Shown here: positions 9,060 to 16,972 of the stretch, one piece after another
How the letters are laid out: each line of letters starts with the position of its first letter
How positions within the stretch are numbered: the stretch's first letter is position 1
Source of the DNA: a virus
Virus record (IMG/VR): IMGVR_UViG_3300028388_001115
Span: 1-24,788 of that record
Length of the DNA: 24,788 nt
Reading direction: 5' to 3' (one strand)
Made by a program: the position numbers and the translations under genes
The notes under the pieces: model-generated
Database searches by the model: none
Seen by the model: only the letters and a program-made list of their open reading frames with translations
What the model was told of the DNA's origin: nothing

Positions 9060-9398
9060 ATGACTGTTAATGGTGAATTTAAAAATGCAGTATTATCAGC
9101 CGTTGGTACAAGTGCTGAAACATTATACACCGCCCCTGTTGGTGTAGATAGTCTAGTTATGCAATTAGATATTGCAAACATATTATCCACTGGTGTTCAG
9201 GTTGATGTTACTTTGACAAAATCTGGTGGTTCACCAGTTTATATGTTAAAAGACGTTCCCGTACCTGCTGGTTCAACATTGCGTGTAACAGAATCTCAAA
9301 AGATTGTTTTAGAAGCAGAGGATTTAATACAAATTACTGCATCCGATGTAAGTGCTGTTGATGTTGTTGCCTCTTTTATAGAAGATATTAATAGTTAA
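9060..9398 (+). CDS. Beta-rich small virion protein of unknown function (112 aa)
   Basis: A strong ribosome site (AAGGAG 9046-9051) precedes the ATG at 9060. The sequence alternates hydrophobic and polar residues (ETLYTAPVGVDSLVMQLDIAN, VDVTLTKS, VPVPAGSTLRV, KIVLEAEDLIQITAS, VDVVASFIED). This is the pattern of a compact beta-sandwich like those seen in phage decoration or fibre-tip proteins, with a characteristic LYTAPVG and PVPAGSTL pair. Similar short proteins next to tail-fibre genes are familiar from marine phages. I cannot name the family. The position, directly before two tail-fibre genes, suggests a virion or fibre accessory role. Confidence 0.72.
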   Translation: MTVNGEFKNAVLSAVGTSAETLYTAPVGVDSLVMQLDIANILSTGVQVDVTLTKSGGSPVYMLKDVPVPAGSTLRVTESQKIVLEAEDLIQITASDVSAVDVVASFIEDINS

Positions 9399-9413
9399 TA
9401 AAGAGTATATAGA

Positions 9414-11843
9414 ATGTCTTATTTAGGAAATATAGATCCGAAAACACTATTTGCTGAAAATGTTCGTGATGATTTAGTACCTGATGGTACTACCACATTA
9501 TTCAATTTGACACAAGAAGTGCCTGGTGGATATGAAAGTAATATTTTTGTATTTAGAAAGGAACATCAATTTATCCGATTGCTTTCGGATGTTGCTACAT
9601 TGACATTAGATGACACAACACAGACTATAGAGTGTTCCGATGAAAATGATTCTGTCATTCTAACTAGAATACAGGTAGGTGATTTCATCAAAATTTCGGG
9701 TGCGGTTGATGCTGGTAATAATAAAATTACTCAAGTTACTGCTGTTTCATATGCCGATCCAGTTACAACAATAACAGTTTCTGATGCTCTCGTTGATGAG
9801 ACTGGTGGTACAATTACGATTGATATTTCTCAAGATAAAACATGGGAAGTTTTGGAGCCAGAGACCGATTATATTATTACTGGTACAGGTTCTAACTATA
9901 ATAAACAAATACAATTATCAGAAGCCCCCGATGAGGAAGATTATGTCTATGTAGTCCATAAAGGAAATGCTACATACAATTTTGTACCGAGTGCTAAGTC
10001 AGTGGGGCCAGATCAATTACAAGAAAACCTTAGAGATTTTTCTATTGATAGATTTAGTGGAGATGGTGCTACTACTATTTTTGAATTACACACAGAGCCA
10101 ATTAATAGCAAAGCAATCATGGTTACTGTTGATGGAGTTTTGCTCGATGGTGATGATAATATGGACTCAAGCGGGCCATTTACTGGTGACTGGTTCTTAG
10201 ATTCATCTCCTGCATCAGGTGAAACTAGACCACATGCTCCACAAGGAAAATATTTAACCTTTTCAGTTGCTCCTAGTAGTGGTGCTGAGATAAGAGTATT
10301 ATTTTTAGGTTTCAGTACAATATCAAGAAGAGCTTCACTAAGTGCTGGTCAAGTAAGTACAGTTCCTACAGCATCTATAGGTGCAACACAGCTTGCTAAT
10401 GGTGGTGTTACTGGTGCGAAAATCGCAAATGACACTATAGTCAATGAGAAATTAGTTGATAATACAATCAAGGGTGAAAAGATACTACTTGATAATAATG
10501 AGGATCTCAGAGGTTTACAATCTGATACAGTTACAGAACAAGCATTATTAAAAATTGATGCTAGTGAGAAAACAGTATTACAAGCATTGGCTACTATTAT
10601 ACTAAATGTTGCTAGTACAGATACTTTAGATGTTTCTGCTAGTGCTATAAAAGCATTGGTAGCTGATTATGATCTAGGTACATCAGGTGATAAATTTGGT
10701 GATTTATTTTTATCAGGTGATGCTTCTGTTGATGGTGCTGTAAGTGCTACTGGTAATGTTACAGGTGCTAATATAACTACACTAACATCTGATGTTTCGT
10801 CATTAGAAACTAATTTAGATGCTATCAATGGTGGTAGATCATCATATGATAATCTATTGCCTGCTGGTGCGGTGATGCCTTATGCTGGTGCGAGTGCTCC
10901 TACTGGATGGTTACTTTGTAATGGACAAGCTGTTTCACGATCAACATATTCAGATCTATTTGCGATTTGTGGAAGTACGTATGGTGGTGGTAATGGTAGT
11001 ACGACATTTAATGTTCCTGATATGAGACAAAGATTCCCATTGGGTAAAGCGGATTCTGGTGAGGGTTCTACTCTAGGTGGAGGTGGTGGTGTTGCTGTTA
11101 CTGGTACATCTACTAGTATAGGTCATACACATGGTTTTAGTCATACACACGATTTGTCTGCTAGTGGTGCGGCTCCAAGTCATACTCATGGTGCAGGTAC
11201 TATAGCGGTTACAGTATTATCACATAGTCATAGTTTACAAGCCCATACCCATGATATCGATCATTATCACTTTGTCAATCCTCATTTTCATAGAATTAAT
11301 TCAAATGAGTTTACTATAAAAGTTCCTGGAGCGTATGCTGGTAGTGTTGCTCCTAGCTTTCCTAGTGCCTTTACTAATGCAGATTCATTGAGTAACAGAC
11401 GATTTTTAATTTCAGATACAGATGGTACTCCCTATGATGTTGTTTTACAATCTACATCTTATGATGCCTCAAAAGCATTTACAAAAAGATGGATTGGTGC
11501 TGATGATCATGACTATGCGAAAACGAATTTACCATCTTCTCCATATAGTGCTAAAGATGGTGGTGCTGATTTAGCTTCTCCTGGAACTGCGAATGTTACT
11601 ACACAGAGAGCCCAAACTTATGGTAGTAATTTTCCACCGAGTAGTTTTAAATTAAATTCTGGTACACCCAGTACATCAAGTACTTCTAATGTATCTCCAG
11701 GTGCTACAGTAAGCGGAAGTACTGGTGTTCCGGATGCTTCATCTACTATAACATCAACTGGTAGTACAACAAGTATATCAACATCAACTAGTGATGTTGG
11801 TAGTCCTCCTTATAGAGTTTTGAATTATATTATAAAGGTATAA
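9414..11843 (+). CDS. Tail fibre protein with tail-collar domain and histidine-rich tip (809 aa)
   Basis: The N-terminal half has repeated beta modules of the type DG(T/A)TT-x-F-x-L...(V)DGVLLD (near residues 24-60 and 210-250). These are common in marine phage fibre shafts. Near residues 310-350 is a QLANGGVTGAKIANDTI stretch typical of trimeric fibre repeats. Residues about 481-550 form a phage tail-collar domain (GAVMPYAG, PTGWLLCNGQAVSR, YSDLF, TFNVPDMRQRFPLG). Residues about 569-630 contain many H-x-H pairs (GHTHGF, SHTHDL, SHTHGA, SHSHSL, AHTHDI). In T4 gp12, H-x-H motifs in the trimer tip bind metal. The C-terminus PPYRVLNYIIK is the usual collar-protein ending. It is likely an adhesin, functionally like T4 gp12 or gp10/gp12 combined, and that assignment is inferred. 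AAGAG at 9401-9405 supports the start. Confidence 0.88.
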   Translation: MSYLGNIDPKTLFAENVRDDLVPDGTTTLFNLTQEVPGGYESNIFVFRKEHQFIRLLSDVATLTLDDTTQTIECSDENDSVILTRIQVGDFIKISGAVDAGNNKITQVTAVSYADPVTTITVSDALVDETGGTITIDISQDKTWEVLEPETDYIITGTGSNYNKQIQLSEAPDEEDYVYVVHKGNATYNFVPSAKSVGPDQLQENLRDFSIDRFSGDGATTIFELHTEPINSKAIMVTVDGVLLDGDDNMDSSGPFTGDWFLDSSPASGETRPHAPQGKYLTFSVAPSSGAEIRVLFLGFSTISRRASLSAGQVSTVPTASIGATQLANGGVTGAKIANDTIVNEKLVDNTIKGEKILLDNNEDLRGLQSDTVTEQALLKIDASEKTVLQALATIILNVASTDTLDVSASAIKALVADYDLGTSGDKFGDLFLSGDASVDGAVSATGNVTGANITTLTSDVSSLETNLDAINGGRSSYDNLLPAGAVMPYAGASAPTGWLLCNGQAVSRSTYSDLFAICGSTYGGGNGSTTFNVPDMRQRFPLGKADSGEGSTLGGGGGVAVTGTSTSIGHTHGFSHTHDLSASGAAPSHTHGAGTIAVTVLSHSHSLQAHTHDIDHYHFVNPHFHRINSNEFTIKVPGAYAGSVAPSFPSAFTNADSLSNRRFLISDTDGTPYDVVLQSTSYDASKAFTKRWIGADDHDYAKTNLPSSPYSAKDGGADLASPGTANVTTQRAQTYGSNFPPSSFKLNSGTPSTSSTSNVSPGATVSGSTGVPDASSTITSTGSTTSISTSTSDVGSPPYRVLNYIIKV

Positions 11844-11844
11844 A

Positions 11845-13845
11845 ATGGGATTAGGTAGACAACAAACGGTAGGTGTAATTGACAAACAGTCATTGACTAC
11901 AGACGGAAGTACTGTCGAATTTACATTATCATATCAGGTTGGTAGTGTTAATTCAATGTTGATTATAAAAAATAACACTGTGCTTGAGCCAGGGCCGGGA
12001 GCAGACTTTACCATATCAGAGGGTGGTAAGAAAGTTGTTTTCTCGAGTGCTCCTGGTGGTGCTGATAGTGTTTTTATAATTTTTCTTGGAAAGGAATTAC
12101 AGGTAGCAAGATCATCAGGACTAGAGCCTGCTTATGAGACTGCTGTTGGTGATGGTGTTACTACTGATTTTACTCTAACTAACGGGCCGTTGGTTCAAGA
12201 ATCCCTAATCATTTTCGTGGATAAAACTCTACAAAGACTAACTGACGATTTCACATTATCGGGTAGTACAGTTTCTTTCGTAAGTCCACCAGCCTCTAGT
12301 GCTGATATTGATTTTTATATTCATGGTATAGAGAGAGTTGATACCAATGTTTTAGATAGTTGGTCGGTTGATGCTACAAAGGCATTAGTGCCTGATGGGA
12401 CTAGTCAAGATATAGGTTCTAGTACTTCTCCTATAGGTGATTTATTTGTCGGTGGTGATGTTTCTATATCAGGAGATTTTACTGTAAGTGGTACAACAAC
12501 TACAATAGATACAACTGATCTCTTGGTTGACGATAATCAAATAGTATTAAATAGTAACTATACTAGTGGTTCTCCTATATTGAATTTAGGTATTGATGGC
12601 GAACGTGGTGATGATCCAAATGCACAGATGATATGGAACGAGGTAACAGATACATGGCAATGTGGTACTGTTGGTGATTTAGTTGATATCGTTCGTGATG
12701 GTGATACTTTAGATTCTTTAAATGGTGAAACAGGAGCTACCCAAACATTTTCAACTGGTTCTAGTGGTACAGACTTCAATATATCTAGTGGTTCTAATAC
12801 TCATACATTAGCAGGATCAAAAACTTTTAGTACTGCTCCGACATTAAGTAGTGTAACAGCTTCACGTGTTTTGACTACTAACTCAAGTAGTAAAATAACA
12901 GTATCAGGAGTTACTACTACAGAATTAACATCTCTGAATAACTTAAATGATATCAATAGTAATTATACTGAAAAAACTACTGTAAGTAATGGTGATTTAT
13001 TATTGGTAGAAGATTCAGACGATTCATATAATAAAAAGAAAATGACTGCGGCCACTTTTGGTGCTGTCATAACTGGAACTATTTTGCCTTATGCTAGTGC
13101 TGATGGTGATCCTTCTAATCTACCAAGTGGCTATTTATATTGTAATGGAGACGCTGTATCAAGAACTACATACTCAGATTTATTCGCTGTTTGCGGGACA
13201 GCATTTGGTGTTGGTGATGGCAGCACAACATTTAATGTTCCTGATATGTCAAATAGATTTATGTTAGGTTCGCAAGGAATGGGAGCCGCAACGCCACCTG
13301 CTGTTCCTGATGTTGGTGATACTGGTGGTAGTTTTGATCATACTCATAGCGTTCCTGCTCACTATCATGGCATGAGTGCGGGTTCAACTCTCAATGTAAC
13401 TAGTAGTGGCGCACACGTACATTCAATATCACATGATCATGGAGCTGTTACTAGCAGTAATCAAAGTGCGAATCATACACATTGGATGTGTAGTGGTGAT
13501 GTACTAACATCAGGTACTCCCGGAACAACTATGAGTACGTCTGGAACTGGTAATGGCTTAGCAAGATCATCTACAGTAAATTCCAGTAATATTGATTATG
13601 AATTGAGATCCGCTGGTAATACTCCGAATAGAGCAGCCACTTCTGGAAATACATCGGATCATACACATACAGTCAATTTACCTAACTATACTGGTAATTC
13701 AGTAACTGCTTCGCATACTCATGCCGCTGGTGACTTTAGTGGTCATATTGGTTTGGTGACTGGTGGTAGTGATGGTGACGCATCAATGACATCTGGTAGT
13801 AATAATCCACCATATTTAAAGGTAAACTTTATTATAAAAACATAA
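11845..13845 (+). CDS. Second tail fibre protein with tail-collar domain (666 aa)
   Basis: This gene starts one base after the previous fibre gene, with AAGG at 11834-11837. The order of parts is: two DG-TT-F-x-L beta modules (residues about 14-90 and 102-170), then a SGDFTVSGTTTTIDTTDLLV...NSNYTSG module (about 210-275) widespread in phage fibre proteins, then a tail-collar domain (about 411-480: ILPYAS, SGYLYCNGDAVSR, TFNVPDMSNRFMLG). A tip with H-x-H pairs follows (DHTHSV, AHYHGM, AHVHSI, NHTHW, DHTHTV, SHTHAA), and the end is PPYLKVNFIIKT. The collar and C-terminal parts are paralogous to the preceding gene while the shafts differ, pointing to duplication followed by shaft exchange. It is probably a host-recognition fibre, with metal-binding histidines by analogy to T4 gp12. 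Confidence 0.88.
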   Translation: MGLGRQQTVGVIDKQSLTTDGSTVEFTLSYQVGSVNSMLIIKNNTVLEPGPGADFTISEGGKKVVFSSAPGGADSVFIIFLGKELQVARSSGLEPAYETAVGDGVTTDFTLTNGPLVQESLIIFVDKTLQRLTDDFTLSGSTVSFVSPPASSADIDFYIHGIERVDTNVLDSWSVDATKALVPDGTSQDIGSSTSPIGDLFVGGDVSISGDFTVSGTTTTIDTTDLLVDDNQIVLNSNYTSGSPILNLGIDGERGDDPNAQMIWNEVTDTWQCGTVGDLVDIVRDGDTLDSLNGETGATQTFSTGSSGTDFNISSGSNTHTLAGSKTFSTAPTLSSVTASRVLTTNSSSKITVSGVTTTELTSLNNLNDINSNYTEKTTVSNGDLLLVEDSDDSYNKKKMTAATFGAVITGTILPYASADGDPSNLPSGYLYCNGDAVSRTTYSDLFAVCGTAFGVGDGSTTFNVPDMSNRFMLGSQGMGAATPPAVPDVGDTGGSFDHTHSVPAHYHGMSAGSTLNVTSSGAHVHSISHDHGAVTSSNQSANHTHWMCSGDVLTSGTPGTTMSTSGTGNGLARSSTVNSSNIDYELRSAGNTPNRAATSGNTSDHTHTVNLPNYTGNSVTASHTHAAGDFSGHIGLVTGGSDGDASMTSGSNNPPYLKVNFIIKT

Positions 13846-13864
13846 TAAATATAAGGTATATTTA

Positions 13865-14284
13865 GTGACTAAAAAGAAGAAAACATTATCAAATGATATT
13901 AAAGATCTGATTGAATATATCGAAAGTGATATACAAAATCATAAAGTTATATTAGATGCGGTAAATAAAAATGCTGGCAGTATAATGAAAATTCTTGATA
14001 GTCAAGATGATGTATTAATGGACATTAAATATACACAAAAGCATATATCGGACAATACAAATGATATAGCGGTGGCATTGGCAACATATAGTGAGCAAAA
14101 TACTAAGTTAGTTGATGCGGTCGCTGGCAAAAAGCAAGTACCTATATCTGTATTTTTGATGGTGTTATTAATAGTTGGTATAGCTTCATTGGCTATGTTA
14201 GTGAGTATAAGTAATGTTGAATTGATTATTAACCCTAATCAAATAGAGATAAAGAATTCAGAAAATGGCACTACCAAGAAGTAG
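13865..14284 (+). CDS. Membrane-anchored helical protein of unknown function (139 aa)
   Basis: The start is GTG at 13865 with ATAAGG (13851-13856) eight bases upstream. The N-terminal 90 residues are charged and helical (KKKKTLSNDIKDLIEYIE, then VLMDIKYTQKHISDNTNDIA), probably a coiled coil. One clear transmembrane segment follows at residues about 92-116 (VPISVFLMVLLIVGIASLAM). A short polar tail (NPNQIEIKNSENGTTKK) ends the protein. The lysine-rich N-terminus suggests it stays cytoplasmic. The gene overlaps gp13 by 20 bases, so the two are translationally coupled and expressed late. I do not recognise a family. Possible roles are membrane tethering during assembly, a spanin- or holin-accessory function, or superinfection exclusion; none is shown by the sequence. 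Confidence 0.8.
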   Translation: MTKKKKTLSNDIKDLIEYIESDIQNHKVILDAVNKNAGSIMKILDSQDDVLMDIKYTQKHISDNTNDIAVALATYSEQNTKLVDAVAGKKQVPISVFLMVLLIVGIASLAMLVSISNVELIINPNQIEIKNSENGTTKK

Positions 14285-15239
14285 AGAACAATTAAAGGAT
14301 TACTGTTTAAGAAAATTGGGATATCCAGTTATTGAGATCAATGTTGATAATGAACAGCTTGAAGATAGACTCGATGAATCATTGGCTTATTTCCAAGATT
14401 TTCATTTTGACGGCGTTCAAAGAATATATTTAAAACATGAGGTAACAGCATCAAGATTCAAGACATCTTCCATCACTGGAACTTTTGAAGTTGGTGAAAA
14501 AATAACTGGCGGAACATCTGGTTCAGAAGCACATATATCATCTCTTGATGGTACTGATATACTTTTCTCTTTAGTTACTAGGGTGGAGAATCATGGTTTC
14601 ATTGCTGGTGAAACATTGACTGGTGGAAGAAGTGGAGCCACTGCTGTTCTATCTTCCGCAACTGATTATATTACATTGGGTGATATTGATAATGGTTATA
14701 TACCAACAACAGATCAGATATTAAGTGTTATAGAAATTTTCCCTCTTTCATCTTATAATAGTTCTTCATCTAAAATGTTTGATGTCAGGTATCAATTCGC
14801 TTTGAATAATATGCACACATTAACTGGAATGAATCTAATTGGTTATGACATGTTTAAACGTCATCTAGCATTATTTAGTGAATTATTCGAGGGCGACAAA
14901 TTTTTGCGTCATAATCGAAAACAAGACAGATTATATATTGATGCTGATTGGGGTGAGGATATTAGAATCGGTGACTATATTGTAGCTGAGTGTTATGCTA
15001 TACTAAATCCTGAGACATTCACAGAAGTATATTCTGATTTGTGGTTAAGAAGATACACCGAGCAACTTTTCAAACAACAATGGGGTTCTAATCTAAAGAA
15101 ATATAATAATATGCAACTTCCTGGTGGTGTTACACTTGATGGACAAACTATATATCAGGAAGCTACAGGAGAAATACAAAGATTAGAAGATGAAATGGAG
15201 TCAAGATATCAAGAGCCTCCTAATTTTATAGTAGGATAA
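14265..15239 (+). CDS. gp13: Neck protein gp13 (head completion)
   Basis: gp13 closes the filled head together with gp14 and forms the neck to which the tail docks. The N-terminal region (SREQLKDYCLRKLGYPVIEINV...QLEDRLDESLAYFQDFHFDG) matches the T4 gp13 pattern of a helical start followed by an I-x-x-R-(L/I)-D-E-(S/A) helix. The length of 324 aa is close to T4's 309. Two tandem copies of an F-x-x-G-(E)-x-(I/L)-T-G-G-x-S-G module (residues about 74-91 and 112-129) are inserted after the N-terminal helices. The C-terminal half (MFDVRYQFALNNMH, GDYIVAECYAILNPE, YSDLWLRRYTEQLFKQQWGSNL) is the conserved core. The position immediately ahead of gp14-gp15 confirms the call. The start overlaps the upstream membrane gene. 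Confidence 0.92.
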   Translation: MALPRSREQLKDYCLRKLGYPVIEINVDNEQLEDRLDESLAYFQDFHFDGVQRIYLKHEVTASRFKTSSITGTFEVGEKITGGTSGSEAHISSLDGTDILFSLVTRVENHGFIAGETLTGGRSGATAVLSSATDYITLGDIDNGYIPTTDQILSVIEIFPLSSYNSSSSKMFDVRYQFALNNMHTLTGMNLIGYDMFKRHLALFSELFEGDKFLRHNRKQDRLYIDADWGEDIRIGDYIVAECYAILNPETFTEVYSDLWLRRYTEQLFKQQWGSNLKKYNNMQLPGGVTLDGQTIYQEATGEIQRLEDEMESRYQEPPNFIVG

Positions 15240-15248
15240 GGAATTATC

Positions 15249-16109
15249 ATGTCAACAAATCCATATTTCAATACAATAAATTATCAACCTGAACAAGATT
15301 TACAAGAATCTTTAATTATAGAATCCATTAAAATATATGGTCAAGATTTTATTTATGTTAAAAGAGATAGTGTTGCAGAAGATGTAATATATAGTGAAGA
15401 TCCCCTAAGTAAATTTGTGGATACCTATGACATCGAGATGTATATATCTACAGTGGATGATTTCGAGGGTGAGGGTGATCTTTTTTCAAAATTTGGAGTA
15501 GAAATTAGAGATAGAGCAACTTTAGTGGTCGCTCAAAGCCGATTTATTTCAGCATGTGATCGTGAATTAATCAGACCAAGAGAAGGAGATATAATCTATT
15601 TTCCTCTAACAAAAGGAATTTTTGAGATACATCATGTTGAGGATGAATCAATATTTTATCAACTCGGAAGATTACATGTATTTACATTGACGATAGAGCA
15701 GTTTGAATATTCAAATGAATTATTCCAGACTGGATATACTGACATTGATGAAATAGCAAATAATTCACAATATTCATATGAATTAATTCTTAACACAGGT
15801 TCAGGAATTTTCTTGAAAGATGAATCTATTTATGTAGGTTCTTCTTTAAGTACATCTAGTGTGACAGCTAAAGTCCATTCATTAGATAGTGTAAATAAAA
15901 AATTGCGTATTATGAATATTAAGGGGCAATTTCTTCCAGGACAAACAATAACTGGTGATACGAGCGGGGCTTCATGGACTATCGGTAGCGGTGATGATCA
16001 ACAACTAATACAAGATACACTTGCAGATAATTTAGAATTAGAAGAGAGTGCTGATAATGATATATTTGATTTTAGTGAAGTAGATCCTTATAGTGAAGGA
16101 GATTATTAA
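15249..16109 (+). CDS. gp14: Neck protein gp14 (head completion)
   Basis: The N-terminus (NPYFNTINYQPEQDLQESLIIESIKIYG) and the middle (LFSKFGVEIRDRATLVVAQSRF, then REGDIIYFPL, KGIFEIHHVE) match gp14 neck proteins. These act with gp13 to seal the DNA-filled capsid. The length is 286 aa against T4's 256. The excess is largely a C-terminal beta insert, including FLPGQTITGDTSGASWTI (residues about 228-245), the same module type as in gp13 and gp8. AAGGA at 15237-15241 supports the start, and the final stop overlaps the next start by one base (TAATG). The acidic C-terminus (SEVDPYSEGDY) is typical of this family in marine phages, as far as I recall. Confidence 0.92.
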   Translation: MSTNPYFNTINYQPEQDLQESLIIESIKIYGQDFIYVKRDSVAEDVIYSEDPLSKFVDTYDIEMYISTVDDFEGEGDLFSKFGVEIRDRATLVVAQSRFISACDRELIRPREGDIIYFPLTKGIFEIHHVEDESIFYQLGRLHVFTLTIEQFEYSNELFQTGYTDIDEIANNSQYSYELILNTGSGIFLKDESIYVGSSLSTSSVTAKVHSLDSVNKKLRIMNIKGQFLPGQTITGDTSGASWTIGSGDDQQLIQDTLADNLELEESADNDIFDFSEVDPYSEGDY

Positions 16110-16933
16110 TGTTTAATTCCACATTTTATCATTCTACATTAGCCAATATTACAATCGCTTTTGGTTCATTATTTAATGATATTAATGTAATGCGTTTTGA
16201 TTCATCTGGAAATGAAGAGTCGAGAATAAAAGTACCAATACATTATGGGCCGAAAGAAAAATATTTAGCTAGATTAGCACAAGATCCGGATTTGAGAAAA
16301 CAGACTGCTATTACTTTGCCTAGAATAACATTTCAGAGGACTGGAATAGAATATGATTCATCGAGAAAATTAAATAATGTTCATAAAAATAGAGTTAGAC
16401 ATGATAACCTTTTCTCAAAAACACAATTCATACCAACACCATATAATATAAATTATACATTAAGTGTAATGACAAAAAATGCTAGAGATGGCGATCAGAT
16501 AATTGAGCAGATATTACCATACTTCAATCCGTCGTTTGATGTTAGTATTAAAACTGTAAATGAATTAGATTATAGTGATGACATGCCTGTTATTCTCAAT
16601 AGTATTTCAGAAGAAGACACATACGAGGGTGATTTTATCGAGCGTCGTGCTATCATATGGACATTAGAATTTACGATAAAAGCAAACCTATACGGGCCAG
16701 TATCACAGACAGGTATTATTAGAAAGGTACAAGTTGATATCGGTGTCACGTCAGAATCACCTATAGATGATGATGTCGTTGATTCAACTCCACGTGTTGT
16801 TAGAATCACCGTTCAACCAGATCCTATAGATGCTAATCCCTCTGATTCTTATGATTATTTTGAAACACTAGAAATATTTAATGATGGTAAGAAGTTTGAT
16901 CCTGTTTCTGGTGATGATGTTGATATAGAATAA
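16109..16933 (+). CDS. gp15: Tail completion/sheath stabiliser protein gp15
   Basis: gp15 caps the finished tail and connects it to the neck. The N-terminal signature (FNSTFYHSTLANITIAFGSLFNDI, then IKVPIHYGPKEKYLARL) is characteristic of gp15. The central region (LPRITFQRTGIEYDSSRKLN, PTPYNINYTLSVMTKN, QIIEQILPYFNP) agrees over its whole length. At 274 aa it is nearly identical in size to T4 gp15 (272). The start overlaps gp14's stop (TAATG), giving translational coupling in the order gp13-gp14-gp15 as in T4. The gap after it holds a late promoter inside an inverted repeat, marking the end of the neck unit. Confidence 0.94.
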   Translation: MFNSTFYHSTLANITIAFGSLFNDINVMRFDSSGNEESRIKVPIHYGPKEKYLARLAQDPDLRKQTAITLPRITFQRTGIEYDSSRKLNNVHKNRVRHDNLFSKTQFIPTPYNINYTLSVMTKNARDGDQIIEQILPYFNPSFDVSIKTVNELDYSDDMPVILNSISEEDTYEGDFIERRAIIWTLEFTIKANLYGPVSQTGIIRKVQVDIGVTSESPIDDDVVDSTPRVVRITVQPDPIDANPSDSYDYFETLEIFNDGKKFDPVSGDDVDIE

Positions 16934-16961
16934 TATTGTGTATAAATATATAACAATATTA
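16931..16961. repeat. Perfect 9-bp inverted repeat enclosing the gp16 late promoter
   Basis: TAATATTGT (16931-16939) and ACAATATTA (16953-16961) are exact reverse complements separated by 13 bases that contain TATAAATA. The left arm overlaps the gp15 stop codon (16931-16933). The right arm ends on the first base of the gp16 ribosome site AGGAG (16961-16965). Read-through RNA from gp15 could fold this hairpin against the ribosome site, whereas RNA started at the late promoter would lack the left arm. It could also serve as a weak terminator. Confidence 0.6.
16941..16948 (+). promoter_or_regulatory. T4-type late promoter TATAAATA upstream of terminase gp16
   Basis: This is an exact octamer, 24 bases before the gp16 ATG and inside the spacer of the inverted repeat at 16931-16961. 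With T4 spacing, transcription would start near 16954, so the 5' leader would begin within the right arm and carry AGGAG (16961-16965). It likely drives gp16 and gp17. Confidence 0.75.
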
Positions 16962-16972
16962 GGAGAATTATA

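Noticed and set aside
13844-13851. AATAAATA, one mismatch from the late-promoter octamer, ahead of the GTG-started membrane gene
   Set aside because: The first base differs from all six exact copies, it overlaps the preceding stop region, and its predicted transcript start would fall after the ribosome site. In AT-rich DNA a one-mismatch match is expected by chance.
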